Virus record (IMG/VR): IMGVR_UViG_3300044620_000527 | Coordinates: 1 to 64,000 of that record | Origin: a virus | Direction: 5' to 3' (one strand) | DNA: 64,000 nt | In this document: piece by piece, positions 45,907 to 53,298 of the stretch | Position numbering within the stretch: position 1 is the stretch's first letter | Layout: every line of letters begins with the position of its first letter | Position numbers and translations under genes: made by a program | The notes under the pieces: generated by a model | Told to the model about the DNA's origin: nothing | What the model saw: only the letters and a program-made list of their open reading frames with translations | Databases searched by the model: none

Positions 45907-48282
45907 ATGTTTGTAAGAGATAGTGGAAATACACCAAGAGAAATATCTAGAATATTTGTCAGAGATAGTTCTGGAAATCCTCAAGAAATTTCAAAAATAT
46001 ATGTCCGCGATGGTAGCGGTAATCCTATATTAGTTTTTGATAATACCACTGTAGTTGTTCCTGATTTATGTCCAAGTTGCACTGCTGGTAGTGTTTACTA
46101 TTTTACTGTGGGTGGTAGTGGTACGGGGAATACCATTTTCACATTGTCTTTGGGACAATCATATGCTAATTATCCTCAAATTAGCAGTACCGTCCAAAAT
46201 GGAACAAATACACCCTCAATCAATATACAAAAAGATTATTGGTCAAAAGTATCAATAAAATATGACATTTTAAAAACAAATAGTGAAAATTTAGAAACAC
46301 AAACCACTTATTATAATACTCTTGAACAAAATTTAGATAGTAGTTTTTGTGAATGGTGCATAACGGATTTTTCTATTACTTCGCTTTTTCCAACTCTTAT
46401 GGCAGAAACGTTATTGGGAACTTCTATTGATGGACAACCAATTACAGGTTATGGAAATTTAAATAATTATCCTGTGCTTCCGGGCTACATTATAGTGGAT
46501 TATAAAACATACAACAAACGAAGCACGGTATTTTCTATTATGAATATGCCTCAAATTCAATGGACCACTCATGGTGTAAATTACACAAATCCAGAAACAT
46601 CACAGGTTTTGGTTCCTTTTGGTGCATATGATTCTCGATTTGCCCCAGATACAGTCCCTAGTACCAGAAGTAGTACAATTTACCCGTTTTATAACAGGCC
46701 TGTGTTATTAAATGTTCCAGATTTACAACCCGGTGGTCAAGGGTTTAGTCATAATAGTTTATGTGGGCAAGAGTATTGCGGTGGTATATTTACTCAAGAA
46801 TTTTTTGAACGTTGGGCATTTGGTTCATGTTGGAATTGGGGTTCTGGTGGATCTCAAAGATTTTTTGAATCCATTATCCCATCTGGCATAAACATAGATC
46901 CTTGTATTACTGGTGATGTTTTTCTACCACCAAATGGTAGCACTTTCCCAACAGTAAATAATGGTACTGGAGATGATTGTAGACTATTTGTTGGTGGTTA
47001 CGATCAAACCGATTGGGAAGGAATTAATCCATATTCTTGGATTCTTTATTATGAAAACGGTGCAACAGGAAACACTATACCTGAAGTATTATCATCTGCA
47101 AAACCACAAGATTGCTGTACTAGTTGTTTTTATGGACCAGTAGAATCTTCTACCCCAAACACAAATGATATGTGCAGACACATATATCAAATACCACCAA
47201 TCAATTCTTTAACTCCTCCTAGTACAAAATTAGATTTCTTTGACAGTATTGGTACTGGAGCCGTTCTTGGACCAGAAATTCAGGGTTCTTCCTCTAGTGC
47301 AGTTATTCGTTATACTCTTCCTGCGTATGTTACGCTAGATCCTGCATTAAAATCAAAAATAGTAAAAATGTTTGCCGTGAATTCTAGCAATTCTAATATA
47401 GATTCATTTATAAATGCTGGACCAGATTTGTTTGGTGATGATTCGGGTAGCACACTAACGACAGAAGAACTTTCTGTTTGGAGAGCTATTAGTGGGTTCA
47501 TGGGTTTAAATATTAAAAATGGATTACCTTTAGAAAATTTTGAAAGAGTTTATTTATCATCTTCATCTTTTTATTATGAAGAAAACAGATTTGATGCTAA
47601 TCCATTTGGTCCAGCACCACAACTTTCATTTTATCCCGCAGCACCAATAGGCATTTCTACAGTATCTGGTGCCTCTTCTCTTGGACAATATCCTTTGATA
47701 TGGTGGAGTATGTCTGGATATCCAACAGAACAATCAACTCATTATATTGTATTGGAATTAGAATTTAATGCAGAAAACTGTGCGACTTCTATAGCAAATA
47801 AAAATGATGCATTCCGATTAGAAAATTTAAGAAAAATACTAAAAGGTATACAGTTTTATCCAGTACAATTTTCTTGCAAAAATATGATAGGTTTGAAATA
47901 TCAAACAGGAATTGCGACTCCCACAGAAGTAGACGCAATTAGACATTTTCCACATCCTGCATATGCAGAATTAGTAATCGATAGTACAGTACAAAATGGT
48001 ATAGATGTAGTTACTGGTACAAATGTAAATGGTTGTGGATTTGTTGATATATTATGGACTAATCAATTGATACCAGTAGATCAGGGTGGAACTGGTGTAG
48101 TAACAAGTACTACTTCTTCATCACAACAAACGAGGGAACAAAAAACATTACTTTATAATTATAAGTTTATTTCCAGTAGTGTTCCTGTTGCACGTTATAC
48201 CTTTATGAGATTAAGATTACCATCAATGACATATAGCAAATTCTTAACCAAATATTATAAACCACAAACTACTATTTCTTGA
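45907..48282 (+). CDS. Fibre-associated or adhesin-like virion protein with N-terminal tandem repeats
   Basis: The 791-residue protein opens with three tandem 15-17 residue repeats, FVRDSGNTPREISRI, FVRDSSGNPQEISKI and YVRDGSGNPILVF. Repeats of this KI(F/Y)VRDG(S)... type are found in other phage fibre and tip proteins. The remainder is Tyr/Asn/Ser-rich with several Cys pairs (LCPSC, CEWC, CCTSC), without a catalytic pattern that I can name. It is the last gene of the plus-strand baseplate/fibre block, and a sigma70-type promoter begins just before its stop codon. Host-binding tip or fibre accessory is the best guess. Confidence 0.6.
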   Translation: MFVRDSGNTPREISRIFVRDSSGNPQEISKIYVRDGSGNPILVFDNTTVVVPDLCPSCTAGSVYYFTVGGSGTGNTIFTLSLGQSYANYPQISSTVQNGTNTPSINIQKDYWSKVSIKYDILKTNSENLETQTTYYNTLEQNLDSSFCEWCITDFSITSLFPTLMAETLLGTSIDGQPITGYGNLNNYPVLPGYIIVDYKTYNKRSTVFSIMNMPQIQWTTHGVNYTNPETSQVLVPFGAYDSRFAPDTVPSTRSSTIYPFYNRPVLLNVPDLQPGGQGFSHNSLCGQEYCGGIFTQEFFERWAFGSCWNWGSGGSQRFFESIIPSGINIDPCITGDVFLPPNGSTFPTVNNGTGDDCRLFVGGYDQTDWEGINPYSWILYYENGATGNTIPEVLSSAKPQDCCTSCFYGPVESSTPNTNDMCRHIYQIPPINSLTPPSTKLDFFDSIGTGAVLGPEIQGSSSSAVIRYTLPAYVTLDPALKSKIVKMFAVNSSNSNIDSFINAGPDLFGDDSGSTLTTEELSVWRAISGFMGLNIKNGLPLENFERVYLSSSSFYYEENRFDANPFGPAPQLSFYPAAPIGISTVSGASSLGQYPLIWWSMSGYPTEQSTHYIVLELEFNAENCATSIANKNDAFRLENLRKILKGIQFYPVQFSCKNMIGLKYQTGIATPTEVDAIRHFPHPAYAELVIDSTVQNGIDVVTGTNVNGCGFVDILWTNQLIPVDQGGTGVVTSTTSSSQQTREQKTLLYNYKFISSSVPVARYTFMRLRLPSMTYSKFLTKYYKPQTTIS

Positions 48283-48306
48283 CTTTTATTTACTTGTCTA
48301 TATAAT
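48279..48306 (+). promoter_or_regulatory. Near-consensus sigma70 promoter for the DUF1617-like gene
   Basis: TTGACT at 48279-48284 and TATAAT at 48301-48306 are separated by 16 bp. The -35 box overlaps the stop of the preceding fibre gene. Transcripts would start near 48313 and run through the 115-residue gene towards gp13. The TTGACTT start matches that of the gp32 promoter. Confidence 0.8.
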
Positions 48307-48334
48307 AAGCATAGAAATGCAATAAGGAGATATT

Positions 48335-48682
48335 ATGAAAGTTAGATTGATTGACATTTATGGATCTGTTTCAGTTTTAAACAAATTAGTAGAAGAACCA
48401 CTTCCAACCAAAATTTCATTTAAATTAATGAAATTGCTAAATGCTTTAAATGCTGAAGTGAAACTAGTAGAAGATCAAAGATTAAAACTAGTTAAACAAT
48501 ATTCTGAAGACGGTAATACCGTGTCTGAACAAAACAAAGAGGCATTTATAAAAGAATTTAGTGAATTCTTAAATGACGAGATAGAAGTAACATGGGAACC
48601 ACTTAATGTAGATATTTTGGGTGATTCTATAAAACTTTCTGTAACCGATTTAGCAAAAATTCAATATTTGTTTAAAGATTAA
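48335..48682 (+). CDS. DUF1617-like phage protein
   Basis: The 115-residue protein reads VLNKLVEEPLPTKISFKLMK, LLNALNAEVKLVEDQRLKL and NKEAFIKEFSEFLNDEIEV, ending in IKLSVTDLAKIQYLFKD. This order (PT..S.KL.K....L..E...VE..R.KL.......F..E..E.L..E.E) resembles DUF1617, small proteins common near tail genes of siphophages; I cannot confirm it by search. AAGGAG lies at 48324-48329. It is the only gene in this block directly behind a sigma70-type promoter, so it should be made early, unlike its late neighbours. A helper or scaffold role is possible; function is unknown. Confidence 0.6.
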   Translation: MKVRLIDIYGSVSVLNKLVEEPLPTKISFKLMKLLNALNAEVKLVEDQRLKLVKQYSEDGNTVSEQNKEAFIKEFSEFLNDEIEVTWEPLNVDILGDSIKLSVTDLAKIQYLFKD

Positions 48683-48705
48683 GTAAACAACATTTACAAA
48701 AAAGG

Positions 48706-48744
48706 ATCTCCTTGGTTTTATAAATAATGTAGAACCAAGGAGAT
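48706..48744 (+). promoter_or_regulatory. 12-bp inverted repeat that hides the gp13 ribosome binding site and carries a late promoter in its loop
   Basis: ATCTCCTTGGTT (48706-48717) is the exact reverse complement of AACCAAGGAGAT (48733-48744), with G-U pairs possible at either side. The 15-base loop contains TATAAATA (48719-48726). The 3' arm contains the gp13 ribosome binding site AAGGAG (48738-48743), and the ATG is at 48752. A transcript reading through from upstream would fold and block the site. One starting at the late promoter (about 48732) lacks the 5' arm. The short TTTT after the stem could make it a weak terminator too. Confidence 0.8.
48719..48726 (+). promoter_or_regulatory. T4-type late promoter for gp13
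   Basis: TATAAATA is the exact T4 late consensus. A start about six bases later falls near 48732, exactly between the two arms of the inverted repeat, leaving a 20-base leader with an exposed AAGGAG site before the gp13 ATG. Confidence 0.85.
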
Positions 48745-48751
48745 TTTACAT

Positions 48752-49576
48752 ATGGCAAAACCTTCAACAAGGGAACAACTTAAAGATTATTGTCTAAGAC
48801 GACTCGGTTATCCTGTTGTACAAATCAACGTGGATGATTCGCAAATAGAGGATCGTGTAGACGATGCTTTACAGTTTTTTGCCGAATACCATTTTGATGG
48901 TGTAGAGAGAGTTTATTTAAGAAAACAAGTCACTCAGCAAGACATAGAGCGGGGTTATATAGATTTAACCCAACCAACTTTGGCTGCAACAGACGATGGT
49001 ATAGAAATTAAAGCAGCACCCGCATTAGACCCAGATGGAAATTCAATAATTAGTGTAATTCGTTGCTTTCAATTATTTGATACTCTGGGTGGTTTGGGTA
49101 TGTTTGATGCAAAGTATCAAATCGCTTTAAATGACTTATATGGATTAAGAACCAACACATATGGTGACTCATTAATTGGTTATAACATAACAAGAAGTCA
49201 TATGCAAATGCTTCAGGATATGTTGACCCCCGAAAAGATGATTGAGTTTAGCCGTGTTACAAACAGAATTTATGTGGAAACAAATTGGTCAGAAAAAATG
49301 ACTAAGGGTGATTACTTGGTATTTGAGGCATATAAAATTCTTGATCCTTCGTTGTATCCAGAAATCTATAATGATCGTTTATTAAAGATGTACTTGACAG
49401 CTTTAATTAAGCAACAATGGGGATTGAATTTATCGAAGTTTAGCGGTATGAGTTTACCCGGTGGTGTTTCATTTAATGGTGCTAACATGGCATCTGAAGC
49501 AAAAGCGGAAGTTGAAAAAATAGAAAACGAAATTCAAGCCAAATACGAACTCCCACCACAAGGATTTATAGGATAA
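48752..49576 (+). CDS. 13: Neck protein gp13
   Basis: The 274-residue protein (T4: 309) begins PSTREQLKDYCLRRLGYPVV, then VDDSQIEDRVDDALQFFAEY, HFDGVERVYLRKQVTQQDI and RGYIDLTQPT. This is the strongly conserved gp13 start. A later segment, RSHMQMLQDMLTPEKMIEFS, is also typical. gp13 closes filled heads and joins with gp14 to form the neck for tail attachment. Translation is probably controlled by the hairpin upstream. It is followed one base later by gp14. Confidence 0.96.
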   Translation: MAKPSTREQLKDYCLRRLGYPVVQINVDDSQIEDRVDDALQFFAEYHFDGVERVYLRKQVTQQDIERGYIDLTQPTLAATDDGIEIKAAPALDPDGNSIISVIRCFQLFDTLGGLGMFDAKYQIALNDLYGLRTNTYGDSLIGYNITRSHMQMLQDMLTPEKMIEFSRVTNRIYVETNWSEKMTKGDYLVFEAYKILDPSLYPEIYNDRLLKMYLTALIKQQWGLNLSKFSGMSLPGGVSFNGANMASEAKAEVEKIENEIQAKYELPPQGFIG

Positions 49577-49577
49577 A

Positions 49578-50294
49578 ATGGCTTTAAATCCACACTTCAA
49601 TAATTACGCCTATAAACCCCAACAAGATCTCATGGAAGATCTTATTGAGGAGTCCATTAAAATTAATGGAATAAATGTCTATTACATTCCTCGTAGATTT
49701 GCAAATTTAGATCAGTTGTTTGGTGAAGATTCTACTTCTTATTTTAAAGATGCAATTCAAATAGAAATGTTTATGGACAACTACTCTGGGTTTTCTGGAG
49801 AGCGCGAAATTATTTCAAAGTTTGGTTTAGAAATAAGAGATACATTAAGTTTAGTTGTTTCGAAAAGAAGATTCCAAAGAGAAGCAGCAAAATTTGAAGT
49901 AATGGCAGATCGTCCAGTTCAAATAAGCAATCCAATGGAAGGTGATTTAATTTTTCATCCATTCTCAAAGGGATTATTTGAAATTAAATATGTAGATAAC
50001 AAAGAAGTATTTTATCAATTTGGAAAACTATACACATATAAATTAGAATGCGAACTCTTCAAGTACTCTTACGAAAACTTGAATACAGGCATATCCGAAA
50101 TAGACTCTATACAAACAAATATGACGCAAACTGTTACACAACAAATGGATTATAATTCCGATGGAATCATAGACGAGACCATCACATCTATTCAAGATAC
50201 AAAACAACAAAGCGATAATGATATACTACAATCTGGTACAAGAGATTTGATTGACTTTACTGAAATTGATCCATTCTCGGAGAATAAGTATTAA
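49578..50294 (+). CDS. 14: Neck protein gp14
   Basis: The 238-residue protein (T4: 256) contains HFNNYAYKPQQDLMEDLIEE, SIKINGINVYYIPRR, FANLDQLFGEDSTSYF and AIQIEMFMDNYSGFSGE, the characteristic gp14 series. It ends in the DNDILQSG..LIDFTEIDPFSE region of the family. With gp13 it forms the collar ring. It shares one base with the gp15 start (TAATG), so the neck genes are translated as a unit. Confidence 0.95.
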   Translation: MALNPHFNNYAYKPQQDLMEDLIEESIKINGINVYYIPRRFANLDQLFGEDSTSYFKDAIQIEMFMDNYSGFSGEREIISKFGLEIRDTLSLVVSKRRFQREAAKFEVMADRPVQISNPMEGDLIFHPFSKGLFEIKYVDNKEVFYQFGKLYTYKLECELFKYSYENLNTGISEIDSIQTNMTQTVTQQMDYNSDGIIDETITSIQDTKQQSDNDILQSGTRDLIDFTEIDPFSENKY

Positions 50295-50962
50295 TGTTTA
50301 CTACTTTCTATCATGGTATTACAAAAAAGATAACAGCGGCTTTCGGTACGCTGTTTAATAACATTTACATAGAACGTGGTTCCGGCAATACTTACAAGAA
50401 AATAAAAGTTCCATTAACATATGCTCCAAAAGAAAGAATGATGGAGCGTTTAAATTTGGAATTGGATGATCCTGTTGCATATGCTACTGCTCTCGGAATA
50501 CCAAGAATGTCATTTATGATGACGGGATTGGAATACGATACGGAAAGAAAATTAAACAGTTCAACAAAGAGACGAGCAGAAAAGGTACAAACAAATGGTG
50601 ATGTTATTATTAATTATCACTTTAATGAAGTACCATATAAATTAACATTTTCTTTATTCATTTATAGCCGTACTATGGATGATGGTTTAAAAATTATTGA
50701 ACAAATATTCCCATTCTTTACACCAGAATTCACAATAACAATTAAACCAAGTGTATTGAGTGATGGTTACGAAAAACTAGATATTCCGATTACATTGGTT
50801 AGCACCAATACTGATCAGCAATTCGAAGGTTCTTTTAAAGACGACAACCAAAGATCTATTATATTTGAATTGCAATTTGTCGCTAGAACTTATTACTATG
50901 GACCAGTAAGAGAAGCAGGACTTATCAAAACTATCGACGTTAATCTTTTTAATTTGGATTAA
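50294..50962 (+). CDS. 15: Tail sheath stabiliser/completion protein gp15
   Basis: The 222-residue protein (T4: 272) contains KIKVPLTYAPKERMMERLN, ALGIPRMSFMMTGLEYDTER and KLNSSTKR, followed by IFPFFTPEFTITIKP and FVARTYYYGPV. These match gp15, which forms the hexameric ring capping the finished sheath and tube and joins to the neck. It sits after gp13 and gp14 as in T4. The next small frame begins one base after its stop. Confidence 0.94.
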   Translation: MFTTFYHGITKKITAAFGTLFNNIYIERGSGNTYKKIKVPLTYAPKERMMERLNLELDDPVAYATALGIPRMSFMMTGLEYDTERKLNSSTKRRAEKVQTNGDVIINYHFNEVPYKLTFSLFIYSRTMDDGLKIIEQIFPFFTPEFTITIKPSVLSDGYEKLDIPITLVSTNTDQQFEGSFKDDNQRSIIFELQFVARTYYYGPVREAGLIKTIDVNLFNLD

Positions 50963-50963
50963 T

Positions 50964-51131
50964 ATGGCAAAGAAATTAGTAAATATTCATATAGAACCAG
51001 TAGTATATTTAAAGGACACCAATGATGATTATGTCCTAGATACTAATGGCGATAAAATCGAATTAAAGTCTGGAGTACAAGTAGTTCCAAGTGATGACTA
51101 CGATATAAAAGAAACAATCACAGAATATTAA
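50964..51131 (+). CDS. Small unrecognised protein between gp15 and gp16 (55 residues)
   Basis: A 55-codon frame begins one base after gp15, MAKKLVNIHIEPVVYLKDTN, and ends TITEY ten bases before gp16. It is acidic and polar, with alternating pattern and no membrane segment. It fills the only gap in a tightly packed operon, starts right after a stop codon and has a balanced amino-acid composition, so it is likely real. No family is recognised and no function is suggested beyond a possible helper in packaging or neck assembly. Confidence 0.6.
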   Translation: MAKKLVNIHIEPVVYLKDTNDDYVLDTNGDKIELKSGVQVVPSDDYDIKETITEY

Positions 51132-51141
51132 TGGATACATT

Positions 51142-51597
51142 ATGTCATTTGATGAACTGGAAAAACAATTTAATATAGAACCAACCCCGCAACCAGAAGT
51201 CCCACAATTACGCAAAGCAACAGAAATTACTGTTCAAAAGGACGATCTGGATAAAGATTATCTCACGGTAAGGGATAATTTAAAAGAACTAATAAACAAA
51301 GGTACATCTGCTATAGATGGTATTCTTAATTTAGCATCAGAAACAGAACAACCAAGAGCATATGAAGTTCTTGCACAATTAATTAAAACTGTTGCTGAAA
51401 CAAATAAAGATCTGTTGGATATGCACAACAAAATGAAGGTTATTAAGGGAGAACCTCAAACTAATACTCCCAATTCTGTAACTACCAACAATTCTATATT
51501 TGTCGGTAGTACGGCAGATCTGCAAAAACTGCTTCGTGGAAAAATAAAAGAAATTGAGAAGTTAGAAAATAATGGCGATATTATAGATGCAGAATAA
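51142..51597 (+). CDS. 16: Terminase small subunit gp16
   Basis: The 151-residue protein (T4: 164) is largely helical: DYLTVRDNLKELINKGTSA, IDGILNLASETEQPRAYEVL and AQLIKTVAETNKDLLDMHNK form the coiled-coil core of gp16, followed by NNSIFVGSTADLQKLLRG and a short tail. gp16 rings bind DNA and regulate gp17 packaging. Its last codons overlap the gp17 start by 11 bp, showing coupling. Confidence 0.94.
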   Translation: MSFDELEKQFNIEPTPQPEVPQLRKATEITVQKDDLDKDYLTVRDNLKELINKGTSAIDGILNLASETEQPRAYEVLAQLIKTVAETNKDLLDMHNKMKVIKGEPQTNTPNSVTTNNSIFVGSTADLQKLLRGKIKEIEKLENNGDIIDAE

Positions 51598-53209
51598 AGA
51601 AAAAACATATCTTGGAAATCCAAATCTTAAACGAGCAAATGTAAACGTTTCTTTTACTCCCGAACAAGTAGAAGAATATGTTAAGTGCTCCCAAGATCCG
51701 ATTTACTTTATTAAAAACTATGTCAAGATTGTAAGTCTGGACAAAGGACTTATCAATTTTAATATGTTTGATTTCCAAGAACTGTTTGTTGAAACTATTA
51801 ATGAAAATAGATTTACGATAGGCAAAATGCCTCGTCAATGTGGTAAGTCAACTACTCTGGTTGCTTATATTCTTTGGTATATTCTTTTTAATCCTACCAG
51901 CAATGTTGCTATTCTTGCAAATAAACAAACCGTAGCAAAGTTGCACATGGATAGATTAAAAGTTGCATACGAATACCTTCCGAAGTGGCTACAACAAGGT
52001 ATTAAGGAATGGAACAAAATGAGCATAGAACTGGAAAACGGTTCTAGAATTATTGCTGCTGCTACCTCTGCTTCTGCTATCCGTGGTGGATCTTTTAATC
52101 TTATCATGTTGGACGAGTTTGCTCACGTTCCCGAAAACATTGCAAATGATTTCTATACCTCTGTATTTCCAACAATTACTTCCGGTAAGACTACCAAATT
52201 AGTAATAATTTCCACACCAAACGGTTTGAATTTATTCTATAAGATTTGGGTAGATTCTGCGGAACACCGAAACGACTTTAAGAATGTAGAAATCCATTGG
52301 AGTCAAGTTCCCGGCAGAGATCAAGTTTGGCGCGAACAAGAAATCCGCAACTTGGGTTCTGAAGATAAATTCCGAACAGAACACGAATGTGATTTCATTG
52401 GTTCTACAAATACACTCATTAGTGCAAATAAATTGAAGACTTTGGTATTCCGCAATCCAATTTATAAAAATGACGATGGATTGAAAGTTTATGAAAAACC
52501 AAAAGAGAAGCACAGTTATTTGACTTTGGTTGATACCTCTAGAGGTCAAGGATTAGACTATAGTGCATTTTGTGTACTTGATATAACTGAGATGCCCTAT
52601 AAGGTTGTTGCTGTGTTTAAAAATAACATGATTTCTCCTATGGTATATCCTAATATTATTATGAATACTTCTAGGGAATATAATGAAGCATTTATTTTAG
52701 TAGAAATAAATGATATTGGCGGACAAGTTGCTGATATTTTATATAAAGAATTAGAATATGAAAATGTTCTTATATCTTCTGTGCGGGGAAGAAAGGGTCA
52801 GACTTTAGATGGTGGGTTTGGTAACTCAGATACCCAGTTGGGTGTACGCACCACAAAGGTTGTAAAGCGTCTAGGATGCTCCGTATTGAAGAGTATGATA
52901 GAGAGTGACAAACTGATACTAAACGATATCGATATCATGCGAGAACTTGTTACCTTTATTTCAAAAAATAATTCATATGAAGCAGATACTGGCAGCAATG
53001 ACGATCTTATTATGTGCTTGGTTCTTTTTGGTTGGTTAAGTACCCAAACTTATTTTAAAGATTTGACAGATTTGGATATAAGAAAGACTCTATTTCAAAA
53101 GCAAATTGATGCGATTGAGGAAGAAATTATGCCTTTTGGTTTCCTAAGTAACGTGGATTATGGGGATGATGATGGGTTTGGTGGTGAATTTGGCGATACT
53201 ATTTTGTAA
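51587..53209 (+). CDS. 17: Terminase large subunit gp17
   Basis: The 540-residue packaging motor and nuclease (T4: 610) has Walker A KMPRQCGKST (residues 80-89), Walker B NLIMLDEFAH with Asp176 and Glu177, and the coupling motif ISTPNG (208-213). The RNase H-like nuclease follows: LVDTSRGQGLDYSAF with Asp315, FILVEINDIGG with Glu373, and SNDDLIMC with Asp472/473. These correspond to the T4 catalytic triad. It cuts and pumps DNA into the prohead through the gp20 portal. No intron or intein interrupts it. Confidence 0.98.
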   Translation: MQNKEKTYLGNPNLKRANVNVSFTPEQVEEYVKCSQDPIYFIKNYVKIVSLDKGLINFNMFDFQELFVETINENRFTIGKMPRQCGKSTTLVAYILWYILFNPTSNVAILANKQTVAKLHMDRLKVAYEYLPKWLQQGIKEWNKMSIELENGSRIIAAATSASAIRGGSFNLIMLDEFAHVPENIANDFYTSVFPTITSGKTTKLVIISTPNGLNLFYKIWVDSAEHRNDFKNVEIHWSQVPGRDQVWREQEIRNLGSEDKFRTEHECDFIGSTNTLISANKLKTLVFRNPIYKNDDGLKVYEKPKEKHSYLTLVDTSRGQGLDYSAFCVLDITEMPYKVVAVFKNNMISPMVYPNIIMNTSREYNEAFILVEINDIGGQVADILYKELEYENVLISSVRGRKGQTLDGGFGNSDTQLGVRTTKVVKRLGCSVLKSMIESDKLILNDIDIMRELVTFISKNNSYEADTGSNDDLIMCLVLFGWLSTQTYFKDLTDLDIRKTLFQKQIDAIEEEIMPFGFLSNVDYGDDDGFGGEFGDTIL

Positions 53210-53264
53210 AAATCGAAACACCATAAAATTATACATATTCCTAGCAAATAGTATTTTCTAATTA

Positions 53265-53272
53265 TAGAAATA
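53265..53272 (+). promoter_or_regulatory. Possible late promoter for gp18
   Basis: TAGAAATA differs from TATAAATA at one base. It lies in the 89-bp gap between gp17 and gp18, 27 bases before the gp18 ATG at 53299. The mismatch is at an internal position, so confidence is low, but a sheath gene would need strong late transcription. Confidence 0.35.
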
Positions 53273-53298
53273 ACACACGGCGTCTAGAAGGAGAAACA

